The notes: generated by a model from the letters alone, not told the origin. 64,000 nucleotides of DNA from Glandiceps talaboti (GCF_964340395.1 NC_135568.1:14835276-14899275); one strand, 5' to 3'. Shown: positions 27,370 through 38,839, counted from the stretch's first letter. A program made the numbers and translations.

Positions 27370-27570
27370 AAGCCAATAACATGTGGCCAATACCGGATGT
27401 ATATACAAAATACAACGTAATTCTTTTATATTATTCCCCAATATTTTTTTCAATCGGTCGGAAAATAGTCATGATTTAAGGGTTTTAGATCTATCGACTC
27501 GTGGTGAGAAAGCCTCTTAAGTCAAACGCAATTTCCCTGGCTGAACGATATAGCAAAATAATTGGTGAAT
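27370..27570 (+). repeat. Interspersed repeat R3, partial copy
   Basis: TATATTATTCCCCAATAT, AATAGTCATGATTTAAGGG and CCTGGCTGAACGATA match the R3 right half. 27571-28560 is AT-rich with no gene seen. Confidence 0.5.
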
Positions 27571-28562
27571 GTTAATCACAGTAATATATTAGTTGATGTG
27601 AGATACGGTAAATACTATGATCTGAGCCTTTCCTTTCTTCAGATTGTAAACAGAGTGACTAGACACATTGATATTAATAGCTGGCATCTACAGGAATATT
27701 TTTGCTAATTCAAAAATGTGATGATAAACTTTAAAATTATTTGATGCGCTACAATCAATTGTTGGGTATGAAGTCATTGAATACTTACATCACGTGACTC
27801 AGTCCCAGATCATTATGTTCAATGTATGCTCGATGGAATGGGATTCTAATAACGTATTTTCATAACTTATTTATACCCGTATCGTCCTTATTTATTGTTA
27901 CGTTTCCTGACGTGTTTGTGGTATTGCAGTTATAAACTTTGCATTATAAGCTCAGATAGTTATATGAATATTTTGTTAACGATTAAGCACGAACAGGAAT
28001 ACTAGACATCAAAGAGTTACTTTTGTTGAGGAACTACATAGTAATATATTTCGTTTTATTTTTTTGATTTTTTTCGATATACCTATATATAATTTATTCT
28101 GTATCTGTCACTATTGAAATTAATTAGTGCAATGGCTCATTTATGTAAATTGGATCATTATTATACAACTAATTTTTTAGAAAAGAGTTCTGATTCATAT
28201 TATTGTTCATTTCGTCTGACATAAATACGGCCGTTGGTATAATATTGAAGGTTTATTCAATTTCAAATTATTGAAAACAGTTCACACTTATCTTTGTCTT
28301 GTGTAGCTTATCAGGATATCCTTACTATTTGAATCATTGAATGTAATTGAAGAACTAGAAAACAATTTGTAATCCCTTATCTATGTTTATTGTCATGTAG
28401 CGAATAGTCATGTATATTTCATGTAAATTAATAAGTGTTTGAGATTATATGGATTATATTTCAAGCTCTGAATTGAGAAGATAATAAATATAAGTAAAAA
28501 AATGATGATTTCGTTTTTAACCTCGAAAGGAGGTAATGTTATGGTCATGTCTGGTTTGTCTG

Positions 28563-28565
<3 letters not shown>

Positions 28566-28602
<37 letters not shown>

Positions 28603-28626
28603 TATGTGTGTGTGTGTATGTATGTA
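28566..28626. repeat. (GT)n/(GTAT)n microsatellite
   Basis: GT run grading to GTAT. From 28627 to 30550 I find only unassigned AT-rich sequence plus (GACA)n at 30078-30115. Confidence 0.95.
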
Positions 28627-30554
28627 GATTCCCTTCTTTGTTGGCACAATATTGCACAGACTGTTGCCTCATAATTGAAATACAATTTGATACACACTTT
28701 ATATGGTAATGTTAGTGCTGTATTATAGTGTAGCGTACACATAGTGTGTGGCCTAAAGTCACGTCTGGTATACCATTGTGAAATGGACCTGTACCATGTG
28801 AATTTAACATACGATCGTAAATTGGGTATGTATGTTTTCGTCAAAACTTTCCTTTTTTGGACAAGTTTCAGTTTTGTGGTTATGCACAATAACATCATTG
28901 TCGAACATTGACAACTATTTATGTTTGTTTATGTTAGGAATCGCCATCTCTTGTCAAATCAAAAATCTCTTTTTATGACGTTTAACGCGAATATCATGAT
29001 TTTTAAGTCCCATATCAGAAGTGATATTTCGATTTAAACGTCATCAGGACTGATTACTCTAGGTATGCAGCATAGGTATGTGATAATGTCAAGTATTTCT
29101 CTTCTTGTAATACAATGTCATCGACTTCATTCTCTCTATATATGTATTTTCGTTGCCTTCACTATTATGGCAGTTTTTACAATAACATTCTGGCCCACAT
29201 TTAAGACCCTTTAAACACATTCACCACATTGTTTATATTTGCACCTTCCTTTACATTTACAACCCTTTGTTTATTTCTCAAAGGTATTTTCAACCATTGC
29301 CATATTTTCTTCGTACGATTTAAATTATTACCAGTAGCAACAATACTGACTATTATAATCTGGGGTACTTTGATGTGACTGATCCCATGTTTTAGATACT
29401 AAGCAAGACGTCAACCAATGATATTGTAATGGTAATTTGGCAGGGTTTGGCATATTTTCCTTCTCAAATCGTGTTTTTATTTGTATCCAAGACCTTATTG
29501 TTTCAAACCACAATAAAAGTATATCCATCATATCTGTCAATTAAATTCTATTTTACTTTAAGGTTTTCAACAGATCCTCTGGTCTGGTGTATTCTTTTCA
29601 AAATTCGGCATTGTGTTTTTCATAGTATAGAGTCCCAAGCAACATGATCTGTAAAATGATTGCCAGTCCCTTTCACTATCAGTGTCTGCCAAATTTTGTG
29701 AGATCGGAATTTGAAATAAAAGGTGTGATGATAAAATGCGACCCATATTACAAAGAAAATTCATACTTAATCTGATAAAATGTCACAATCTCAGAAAATA
29801 CAATTTACTTCTCTTCCCAAAGATAGTGTATGGTAAAGAAAAACAGCGAGTTTTTGGACTTTTAGGTACAATAAAGTTACCATGATATAAAATGATAAAC
29901 ATCATTAAAAGAAAAAAAACCTGCTTTTCCCATGTCAGAATAAAATGAAGTACATACAGCTAGTCAGTTTTGTGTGATCTGTAAAATATTAGTCAATGTC
30001 TTTCCCGTCAAATTGTGTACATCCATAACACTTTAAATAGAGAATGCTGTCAAGCCCATTGACAGTCTCACATTCAAGCAGACATACAGACAGACAGACA
30101 GACAGACAGACAGACTAAGTGTTCCTTTCAAGTTTCAACAGTCTTTGTGTGCCTTTAAATCTCTGGCAAGCACGTTCATCTCGATCACTTGCCTGCCAAC
30201 AAACTTCCTCGAAATTTCATTTTCTTTGCTCTCAGTAAAAACTGACATTAATGGACACATGGTTTATTATGATCTCCCTCTCCATTAATTAGTACTTTAC
30301 TCTTGGTTTTTCCATGCCCACATTGGTCAAAGTCTCTTGAATTTATATCACTCTTGATTCCATTTTCTCTTTTGATTTGTCTAGGCCTTCAGATAAAAAT
30401 AGAGTGATATCGCCAAAAATGATAAACAAATGTACGATCAAGTCTAGAGTACTGTAGCATAGGTATCCTCGTCAGTTTGACTGTTAATTTGTTATTTAAA
30501 CATTTACTCCCTATTCGCTTAAATTACAGTATTTCTCGGCAATCACGCGTAATG

Positions 30555-30902
30555 TAAGGCCTAAAAAATTGTTTGTTTCCGGTTACCCGACTCCATCTAA
30601 ACATCTTTTTATATATTCGAGAGCAAAAATAATAAAATCGCGAAAATTATGTGAAGTTTCGCTAGAATAAAGTGGATGCGGAAACTCACATCAACTTCAA
30701 AAGACAATATAACTCTGTACTTCCAATCTACAATGGCTGTACATCTGATGGGAAGAAACCAATAACACAGAGACCATATGGAAAACAACGGAAAACCTGA
30801 ACTGAGACACTTACACATGAAAAGAATATATATAATAAAATAAAATTATAAAATACCTACCCCACCTATTCTAAAATTGACCACACAATTTTTTAGGCCT
30901 TA
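30555..30902. mobile_element. MITE family A, copy 5
   Basis: The clearest pair of ends in the family: TAAGGCCTAAAAAATTGT at the left and ACAATTTTTTAGGCCTTA at the right, an inverted match. About 348 bp, with TTCCGGTTACCCGACT and the GATGCGGAAACTCACATCAA core. Confidence 0.9.
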
Positions 30903-31166
30903 GTGATGTAAAATAATAAAATGACTGTCTACAACGCAATTTTACAACATATGCATTGCCTTCATTCCTGTAGTGGCTTTCCCCTTCAACTCTCTTCTAT
31001 TGTTACATAGTATTTGCACAAACCCGTTCTGACGTCACGTAAAGTATATGGTAACATACACTAATGGAACCGTCACAATTCCAATTCATCTTTATTACCA
31101 TGATTGAACGCTTGCAGTCACTGTGTTTAATCGTGTTAACACCACAGGGAAAATCAGGCATGAAAT

Positions 31167-31250
<84 letters not shown>

Positions 31251-31300
31251 ATCAAATAAACAATCAATCAATAAATCGATCGATCGATCGATGAATCAAT
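31167..31300. repeat. (TTGA)n microsatellite with inverted continuation
   Basis: About 20 TTGA/GATT units, then AATCAATCAATAAATCGATCG. The two parts can pair with each other. Confidence 0.95.
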
Positions 31301-31539
31301 TATACGCCTGCTTTTCCTGTGGTAATACTTGTATCGGCATTTGGTAGGAAATAGGTTGTTTTATCGCGTAATAACATAGTGAATATGGAGTTTAGGGGTG
31401 ATACACCTAAACTATTAACAACATCAATATTTCCGATGACGTCGTAATATTATACCAGATCGTCATACAAATAATTCATTACTTTAACTTTTATTGAGAG
31501 GCACAAGGACATTTCCATTCTGATGTTTAATATATTCAG

Positions 31540-31640
31540 GTAAATATAATAATAACGTTTATTCACCAATATGATAAAATTAACCTTTAAAAAGATACAA
31601 AAGGGACCAAGAAATAGCTGGTGAAGCTTGTATCCTTAGT
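31540..31640 (-). mobile_element. Possible LINE 3' end
   Basis: On the minus strand, a 3' UTR-like stretch ends GGTGAATAAACGTTATTATT, i.e. AATAAA followed by an ATT-rich tail as in LINE 3' ends here. No coding part is seen, so the call is tentative. Confidence 0.3.
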
Positions 31641-32048
31641 GACTAATGAACATAGTTGACGTGTATATATATAACATTACAAATTGCAATAGGAACTATC
31701 ACAAACAAGATTGAATCACAGCAAACAACAATGTAACAGTAACATTAATAAGACATACTATTTCCACAGTCAATGTACATCAAAGAAAAGAAAACGAAAC
31801 AATGTAAAGTTGTACAAGATAATATGACTGCTGATCGCTGTGTAATGAATGAAGCATATGTCGTTGGTTCAACCCGTGGCGTGATTGTTGTCTGGTGTTT
31901 ATATATTATGTCTCCAAACAATATGACATTTCATTGACTGGGTGAGCTTTGCTAGACTCAACAAAGATAGAAGAAACTAAAAACCAATAAAATATTTCAT
32001 TACATGGTGCAATACACATCGGTTCGACGTAATAATTATTAGTAATGC

Positions 32049-32237
32049 TTAAAACCAAATAGTATTGACGTCATACATACAGCTTCCTCGCTTGATTACC
32101 ACACGTGGCCTATCGGAATACATCCGTCGGAAGAAAGTCGGTGTGACGCGGCTCTTCACTTCAATAGGGTTTTCCCCAGTCCGTAGAGTTATTTTTAGAC
32201 CACAGCCTGCATGGGGTAACCACTTGAAGGGCGAAGC
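32049..32237 (-). other. Unassigned exon candidate
   Basis: A GC-richer patch with an open minus frame behind a possible acceptor (CACTTGTCAG|CTTCG at about 32237). It reads SPFKWLPHAGCGLKITLRTG, continues RVTPTFFRRMYSDRPRVV and stops at about 32049. The plus strand is also open for 60 codons. I recognise no family, and no partner exon was found. Confidence 0.2.
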
Positions 32238-32261
32238 TGACAAGTGACTCTCATTCCATAA

Positions 32262-32703
32262 ACATGAGTTTGACAAACAAGGTATCAACACTATATGTGA
32301 GGTATGTCTTGCTGTGTTTGAACAGGCAGGTCGGAATGACGTCGACGTACTTGTGATTGAGGACATATGTACCCCCTAGGGGACAGAGATACAATTTTCT
32401 CATTTTTTTAAATATCTGATAACAAACTACTAAATCCAATACGTATATGTAATAATTTAAAAATATATTATTTAAAAAAAAACACTAAGTTTGGCAAACA
32501 AGGTATCAACACTAAAGTGAGGTATGTCGTGCTGTATTTGAACAGGCAGGTCGGAATGACGTCGACGTACTTGTGATTGAGGACATATGTACCTCCTCGG
32601 GGACAGAGATACAATTTTCTCAATTTTTTTTTTAAATATCTGATAACAAACTACTCAATCCAATACGTACATGTAATAATTTAAAAATATATTATTTAGC
32701 TTT
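32262..32703. repeat. 221-bp tandem duplication
   Basis: Two copies (about 32262-32482 and 32483-32703) share AAACAAGGTATCAACACTA, GGTCGGAATGACGTCGACGT and ATATCTGATAACAAACTACT. They differ at a handful of sites and in A/T run length. Each carries ATGACGTCGACGT. 32704-33660 has no supportable gene. Confidence 0.95.
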
Positions 32704-33668
32704 TGGGGGAATCAGTCCACTTTGTGGTACTCATGTTATAAGATAAAATTATGGATAGTTTATATTCGCACAGTACTAGTTGAAGCCTAATAAAATCACG
32801 ATGATCATGCGATCACACACCAAAAATGTGTTCAACCGTTACGTTATGATGTACTAAATAACAGATGACTCATTCAAAAAAGACAATATTTATCCAATCC
32901 TGATCAGGACACGTAGTGGGCCCAAGCCTCAGTGATCAGGACATGTCGTGTGGGCCAAGCCTGTGGGGTTTTCCTGAAGAAATCATTCTAAATGTATATC
33001 TGTTTTACCGAGGAACGATGAAAATTTGCTGTTTCCTTGCCAAAGTTGGTAAATAATGATTTGTAGGATTGTCGTAGAGGTATTTAAAACACATATCATA
33101 CGTGCAATTATTTGGTATTTATTCGTTTGGCAAGTACACTAGAGTGATATTTATTATAACGAACAATTCACTCAATATAGGATTCAACAAAAGCAAATAT
33201 TTGTACACTTTCACTCGACTTTTCACTAATCCGTCATTTGCGATAAGTTGTTTACACAATAAGAACCGTGGCACGCATATACACACCTGTACATCTGTCT
33301 TTATGGAGTTTACAGTGAATATATCGATCTAGCCGCACTAAAAAGACAATCTTCAAGAGACTGTGAATGGATATACTTACATAGAGATCTTATGAGTAAT
33401 TCATTAAAACAATAGAAAACTTGGGTTTTTGCATTGCCTTTCGCATCGCACCTCAATATCAAAATCGGGTCAATGAACCAATTCACAGTATAAGAATTCA
33501 AAAATTAAGGGTAACTATATTACTAGTATGTAAAATCCACAGTCACGTGTGAGCTGACGTCAGTGAGGATCGATTACGTCGTATAAAATATATTAATAAT
33601 GTTTTAAGTGAAAGTTTGTATTCATGATAGATTTTACCGTACAATGACATTATACCATGTACCTCGTT

Positions 33669-33672
33669 GTCG

Positions 33673-33756
<84 letters not shown>

Positions 33757-33772
33757 TTGTTGTTGTTGTTGT
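33669..33772. repeat. (GTT)n(GCT)n microsatellite
   Basis: Gives a spurious poly-leucine frame on the plus strand. Confidence 0.97.
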
Positions 33773-33954
33773 GTATGATGTTTGTAATCCTACGACATTA
33801 TTCTGTAATACCATTTATAATTGACTCAGAATTTCAGTTACATTCCTACTACAAAGCTACGCAAAAACCGCAAAAGGGAATGGGGTGAAACATTTAATGT
33901 TTTAATAAATGTACATGCATATTTCAGCCGAATCCTGCTTAGGCTGAGGTTAGA

Positions 33955-34095
33955 ATTTACAGCGGGGGTGGAGGGCTGAGGAGAAATGATTTTGGTCAAA
34001 CCCCCTTCCAAAATGAACCCAAGAATGTTCATAGCCCCCCTCTCGGCTACACATATTTTAATGTGTAATTATACAGTGCCCCCCCCCCCCTCCAC
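33955..34095 (+). repeat. C/G-run interspersed repeat R4, copy a
   Basis: CCAAAATGAACCCAAGAATG followed by GGCTACACATATTTTAATGT. The reverse complement of this arrangement (TGTGTAGCC, TTCTTGGGTTCTTTTC) recurs at 58415-58530. Confidence 0.6.
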
Positions 34096-34334
34096 TTCAG
34101 AGATGTAGAGTATGGTACACTACTGTAACATTGAGGTAATAGTGGACATCAACTTCAGCATCCATACATAACAATATATGTGGGCTTTGGGAGAAAAGGT
34201 CTCACATCGGGCTGTACTTGGAGATACTTGGTCAGCAGGGTGTAATCTTTCAATCTTGATTCTGGACAGAAACAGCATCTACAATATGATAGGCAGTGGG
34301 GAGGGTGTGGGAGGGGTGTAAATTGTGAGATCTA

Positions 34335-34466
34335 GACAGAGACAGATAGACAGAGACTAGAGACTGCCAGACAGACAGACAGACAGACAGACAGACACAT
34401 AGACAGAGACAGACATCTAGAGACACAGTCACAGACAGAAAGACAGAAAGACAGACAGACAGACAG
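34335..34466. repeat. (GACA)n microsatellite, interrupted
   Basis: GACA/GATA/GAAA repeats; open frames over it are artefacts. Confidence 0.95.
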
Positions 34467-34589
34467 GGGAAGGCATACACAGATACATTCGCATGGCTGT
34501 CAGGATTTAGAAGGTATTGCGACAAAGACGCGAGAAATTTCTTAATTCGATCATGAGATTTAATTTGGTTCTAATCATGAGCAAAATAT

Positions 34590-34705
34590 TTCGTGAGTCC
34601 CCCTCCCCCCCCCCCCCAGGGGTTTCAGACCATCAGAATGTTCATGCCCCCTTTGAACCCTAAATTTTTTTCATGGCCCCCAATTTCTCCCCCCCCCCCA
34701 TGCCG
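34590..34705 (+). repeat. C/G-run interspersed repeat R4, copy b
   Basis: A poly-C run, then TTTCAGACCATCAGAATGTT, CCCCCTTTGAACCCTAA and a second poly-C run. The same blocks are found inverted at 57695-57800. Confidence 0.75.
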
Positions 34706-34727
34706 TAAGTTCTGGCCCCAGCCTTAC

Positions 34728-34838
34728 AGCTGGAGCAAGTCGCAAGAGTACATTGACAATGTCAGAGTCGACGGTCCCGATCGACTTGTCCGTCTGCAAG
34801 CAGTGCCAAGTTTAGCTAACCGTACCGATATGTTTTAA
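34728..34838 (+). other. Possible terminal exon
   Basis: After a candidate acceptor (GCCTTACAG|CTGG) a GC-richer frame reads WSKSQEYIDNVRVDGP then DRLVRLQAVPSLANRTDMF-stop (36 residues). Its composition looks coding, but no upstream exon or family was recognised. Confidence 0.25.
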
Positions 34839-35142
34839 CCCACGACAAAAGACAACGCAAGGTGTCACGACCTACATACGTCCATGGATATATCCATGAT
34901 ACGTCACACACGTTTCTCTCGATTACGAGCGTTCATTAGGTCATGTCCCAATTGATTACGCAGTATATTATCATGTCCCACTTTCAGTGCAGTGTCTAGT
35001 CTGTCGGATGTAACTTTATATACCGGTTCTAAATATAGGTGGCTAGCTCGGCGTGGTTATTAAGTAATTCCCCAGAACTACACTTTGGGCGTCTCGAAGG
35101 ATCCGCCGGACGAACGACGGCCATCGCGGCATCGACACACAG

Positions 35143-35150
35143 TGACGTCA
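35143..35150. promoter_or_regulatory. Perfect CRE palindrome (TGACGTCA)
   Basis: TGACGTCA, the CREB/ATF consensus, about 265 bp upstream of the cytokine-like gene's TATA box. By sequence only. Confidence 0.5.
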
Positions 35151-35234
35151 ATCGTCGAAAAGTACACAATGAATTTACACAGGATAGGGTCCATCGTCGA
35201 AAAGTACACAATGAATTTACACAGGATAGGGTCA
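35151..35234. repeat. 42-bp tandem duplication in the promoter region
   Basis: ATCGTCGAAAAGTACACAAT...ACAGGATAGGGTC occurs twice, at 35151 and 35193, almost without change. Confidence 0.95.
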
Positions 35235-35253
35235 CCATATATGGAAAGCGAGT

Positions 35254-35261
35254 ATGCAAAT
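35254..35261 (+). promoter_or_regulatory. Octamer motif ATGCAAAT
   Basis: Exact POU/Oct consensus about 150 bp upstream of the TATA box. Short enough to occur by chance, so supportive only. Confidence 0.35.
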
Positions 35262-35352
35262 GAACCGTTCCTGGAGCCGTGGTTCTAAGAACTTGAGGGT
35301 TGAGCGTGTCCTGTGTATGAGCTGTTTTTCGGCGGCTATTTTAGTTTCCAGT

Positions 35353-35362
35353 GGGGAATCCC
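35353..35362. promoter_or_regulatory. NF-kappaB/Rel consensus site GGGGAATCCC
   Basis: Exact match to GGGRNWYYCC, 48 bp upstream of a TATA box and 174 bp upstream of the start codon of the cytokine-like gene. Rel sites at this distance are typical of vertebrate and insect immune promoters. Confidence 0.6.
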
Positions 35363-35409
35363 TCTTCCCTGCCAGAGATTTTGGCATAGCGACGGGAAGT
35401 AGAGCTGTG

Positions 35410-35417
35410 TATAAAAG
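35410..35417 (+). promoter_or_regulatory. TATA box (TATAAAAG) of the cytokine-like gene
   Basis: Perfect TATA element. Transcription would start near 35440, giving a 5' UTR of about 95 nt. No ATG lies between there and 35536, so the chosen start is the first AUG. Confidence 0.8.
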
Positions 35418-35535
35418 GGGACGGATAGCTATCGAGGGTCAGAAAGTGATCGTACACCAACAAGTGAACAAGAAGTAAAATTTTGATTCAACTTTACTAA
35501 CAACTTCAAAAATCATTTAGAAGCATCTGAAAATA

Positions 35536-37592
35536 ATGGCAACATCAAGAAGAACTTCCCCAAACTTTTCAATGGTATACGAAGCAGGTAAGCATGTGTA
35601 AATTAATACATTTTCTCAATTTTAAGCAAAAACAATTTCCGAACTCTATTAGAACATGATCAAACTTTTGGGCATGTTTATAACATTTTTCTGTATTTGT
35701 TTCTCCCAACAGCAATTGTACTATTTACAGTTTTTGTAGCATTTACTCAGGGAGCACCTGTCTCAACACTATCTCCACAAGATACGCAAGCGATCAGAGA
35801 CGAATACAAACTATTGTTCCAAGCGACGGCAAGTTTGCACACCGACAACAAAGACATATACGATAACTTTGTAAGTATTGCTATTCTTCAGCTAATTCTT
35901 GTACACAATAGTATGCACGTTTACGTAATCGAAATGATTCGTCGCTGTTTCCCGGATGTAACCATCGTCACAAGCTCGGTTACACACACGGAAAGAATGA
36001 CAGATCTTAATGTCAATAATACGTGTATTTTCCAAAACAAATATTGCCATAAACCGACTTTAAAATTGGGTAACGCGGTAAACAACCCCCCTACATAATG
36101 ACTTTCGTTGACTTGCCGTGCCTGGCTGAACGTAGCCTTGGAGTGGCAGTTATAGCACTAGATATCGGATTGCACAAGCCACGGAAGTGCAACTTCCGGT
36201 CTACTTGTACGAGGCGCGGCGGAGCTGACTTGATTTCCACGACATATTTGTAATTTCATTTTCACCACCAAATACACAAGAACACTGCCAGCTGAACACT
36301 GCGTCATGCAACTGGGACAGTTGGGGAAATCCCATTTTATCTTGACTAATTTCTCCCCTCGTTTTCTTTTCATTCAGAAACAAGTTCGTTTTAACGACCC
36401 TGATATCAATGACGATTTGGCCAGTTTCACCATTGAAGGTCTTCCGGTACCACTGTCGAGAACTCTTTTACGCAACCCAGAGGTAAGACATTTTTTATGT
36501 ATAGAGCATAGAACCACCATACTGTATATACAAAAACACACACAAAACAACAACAACAACAACAACAACAACAAACAAACAAACCAACCAACCAACCAAC
36601 CAACCAACCAACCAAGCAACCAACCAACCAACCAACCAACCAACCAACCAACCAACCAGCCAACCAACCAAAAACAAATAAACAAACAAAACAATTAAAA
36701 AAACAAGCAGAAAATCCTGACAAAACGTTTACTTTGATATTTGAAGTATCTCGGCTACCCACCCAGTCTTGACAAACAGAAATAGTGGTAAATTTTACAG
36801 CAGTACGCCATCAAACAAACATACAGCATTTACTTTGTTTTTTACGATATGCCCTTTCAACAACTATGATGTAAAATGGATTTAACGTTTAACTTCTACT
36901 TCTTCCCTTTTCTCCAGGAAAGAGATCTATTAGTTTTGCACAGAGACAACTTCAAAGTATTCCAATCATTCCTTGAAGCCATGCATATGGACGAATTAGA
37001 ACTTGAGGCAGACAACCCATTTCATGAAGACTTTGAAACAATCCACACACAGCTCGGCACCCTTGTCGTTAAAGTAAATTTATTGGTGAGTAATAGTCGG
37101 TTGACTTTTGTATGCAGTTTGTTATTTAAAACAAAACAGATAGTCTGCTACAGTTTTCTGAATTGCAGTTTGTTTTTGGTTTTCTAAACACACAAAATTA
37201 GTGAAAGTATACCTTTGTATTGATTATCATATCACAAATAGTGGCATTAATTACATTGGAAGGCTGTTTATTGAGTGTCTATAACATATATTGTTTGTTA
37301 GAAATATTGTTTAAAGTGTGCTAAAAAAAACTGAGGTTCATGGAAACTGAGGTTCATCCAAGAGCCCGTTTAGCATAAATGTGATATCTAATATTTGACA
37401 TCTTTTCAAATATTTCAGCTCCATCTCTTGGGTCATACGGATAGCATTGATACTTCAGATGATACGACAGGCATTGGTTTCATGAACAGTGCACAAGTAC
37501 GTGACTTACGACACGTTCTAGTCTTGGAACAACTCCATCACTACCTACCAAATGCAAGATTATTCTTCGATTATCTTCGTCGCCTTGTCTAG
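35536..37592 (+). CDS. Secreted four-helix cytokine-like protein (LIF/CNTF/CLCF1-like), 5 exons, complete
   Basis: Exons 35536-35587, 35713-35870, 36378-36482, 36918-37085, 37419-37592. All introns are GT-AG (donors GTAAGC, GTAAGT, GTAAGA, GTGAGT) with phases 1,0,0,0. The product is 218 aa: a signal sequence of about 31 residues (core [11 protein letters not shown], likely cut near TQG/APV) and about 187 mature residues with no cysteine. Helix A is [19 protein letters not shown] loop [10 protein letters not shown] resembles the FN-PD-N loop I recall in CLCF1. Helix B is [20 protein letters not shown], helix C is [20 protein letters not shown], and helix D is [18 protein letters not shown] then [15 protein letters not shown] before helix B recalls CNTF. 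Length, helix spacing, five exons and 1-0-0-0 phases are those of IL-6/G-CSF-class cytokine genes, which act through gp130-type receptors and JAK-STAT. The F-x-x-K receptor motif at the start of helix D reads FMNS, so lysine is absent. Homology is inferred by eye; gene model strong, family call moderate. Confidence 0.8.
36546..36690. repeat. (CAA)n(CCAA)n microsatellite in intron 3
   Basis: CAA repeats then CAAC repeats within the third intron of the cytokine-like gene. Thr/Asn/Gln and Val/Gly/Trp frames here are artefacts. Confidence 0.97.
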
Positions 37593-38810
37593 ATGTAACA
37601 CATTTAAAGTTAAGTTAAAGTTTGTGTTGACAAAGTCACTACAGACCACACTAATATGGTGTTGTGCACCGTTTTCTTTTCTTACTCGCCGGTAATGGCC
37701 AAAGTTTATTTCACAGTAAAAAAAATCAGTCCCCACCATTTTGTCATTATAATGGAGCTGATTGGTTAATTATGTCACATGACTATCATGTGATGGTCAT
37801 GTGTCGTATGATATGGCATGGCAATATTTGCTAAGCTGCCATATACTTGTCACAATGACATTAAATGTAGGGATTCTGAATCCCAACTAGATATAGAAAT
37901 ATCAAGATTTTTTATAGAATATTACCTTGAGATAATTTGTGCAATTTAAAAACTACATTATTGATTACTTATAAATTGATTAAAATGAAATATAGACTAG
38001 ACAGAGAGAGAGAGACAGACATATCAATCGAGGTAGATAGATAGACAGACAGATCAATAAATATAGACATATCAGGAAGAGGGGTGTACGCAAGGAATGG
38101 TGTTTGACATCAGTTCAATCAGTACTTTTATATTTGATACAATTTTTGTTTGTTGAACAAAGAAACCTGTAAGAGTACATTTCCACATAGTTAAATTATA
38201 GTAACTTATTTTTCCATCGAACGTACACATTTAGAAATACTTTATTTATTATTAGGACCTATAGAATTAGTTTGAAACATATGTTATAAATAAGTATACA
38301 ATTTCAACTTTGAAACGTGAAGAGTAATTTATTGTGTTTCATCTGAACTTATCATTGCTTTATTCAATCTATAAAATATTATAAATAATTACAATTTCAA
38401 GTTTGAAATGTGAAGGTTTATTTATAGTAATTTATTGTGTTTCATCTGGACTTATCAGCGCCTTATTATATTTAAAGAAATGTTATTTATAAGTAATTTT
38501 GAAATATACAAAGGTCTTTTCATATTAAGTTGTATTTTTTCTATCATATTAGCATAGAATTGTTATAAGTGAGCTCTGCATTTAACAACTACTTTGTAAA
38601 GGTGTTTGTGTTCTTGTGAGCTAATCATTTACAAAATAACAAGTTCTGGTAACTTGTTTATTTTTTAATATTTATTTTCCTAAAAGGTGCAATCATGTTG
38701 GTGACTTGTATATTTATTTATTTATTTACATAAATATGTATTTTGTGTGATATTTCTATAATTTATGATGCTGAAATTGATTGGAATAAAACTGTTTGAG
38801 AATTATATTT
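37593..38810 (+). promoter_or_regulatory. 3' UTR of the cytokine-like gene, with AU-rich element and two poly(A) signals
   Basis: The stop at 37590-37592 is followed by about 1.2 kb of AT-rich sequence. AATAAA occurs at 38056-38061 and at 38785-38790. Between them the run 38712-38728 is ATTTATTTATTTATTTA, four overlapping AUUUA pentamers. That fits the class II AU-rich elements that make vertebrate cytokine mRNAs short-lived. Further ATTTA motifs are scattered at 38230-38480, including an imperfect tandem duplication (TAATTTATTGTGTTTCATCT at about 38325 and 38428). Use of the first signal would remove the element. Confidence 0.65.
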
Positions 38811-38839
38811 CATTGTTCAATCTTATTTTATCTTTCCTT

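Noticed and set aside
32262-32703. Solo-LTR or LTR pair
   Set aside because: The two units are directly adjacent, lack TG...CA ends and enclose no internal sequence; a simple tandem duplication explains them.
33667-33888. Poly-leucine frame
   Set aside because: (GTT)n(GCT)n microsatellite.
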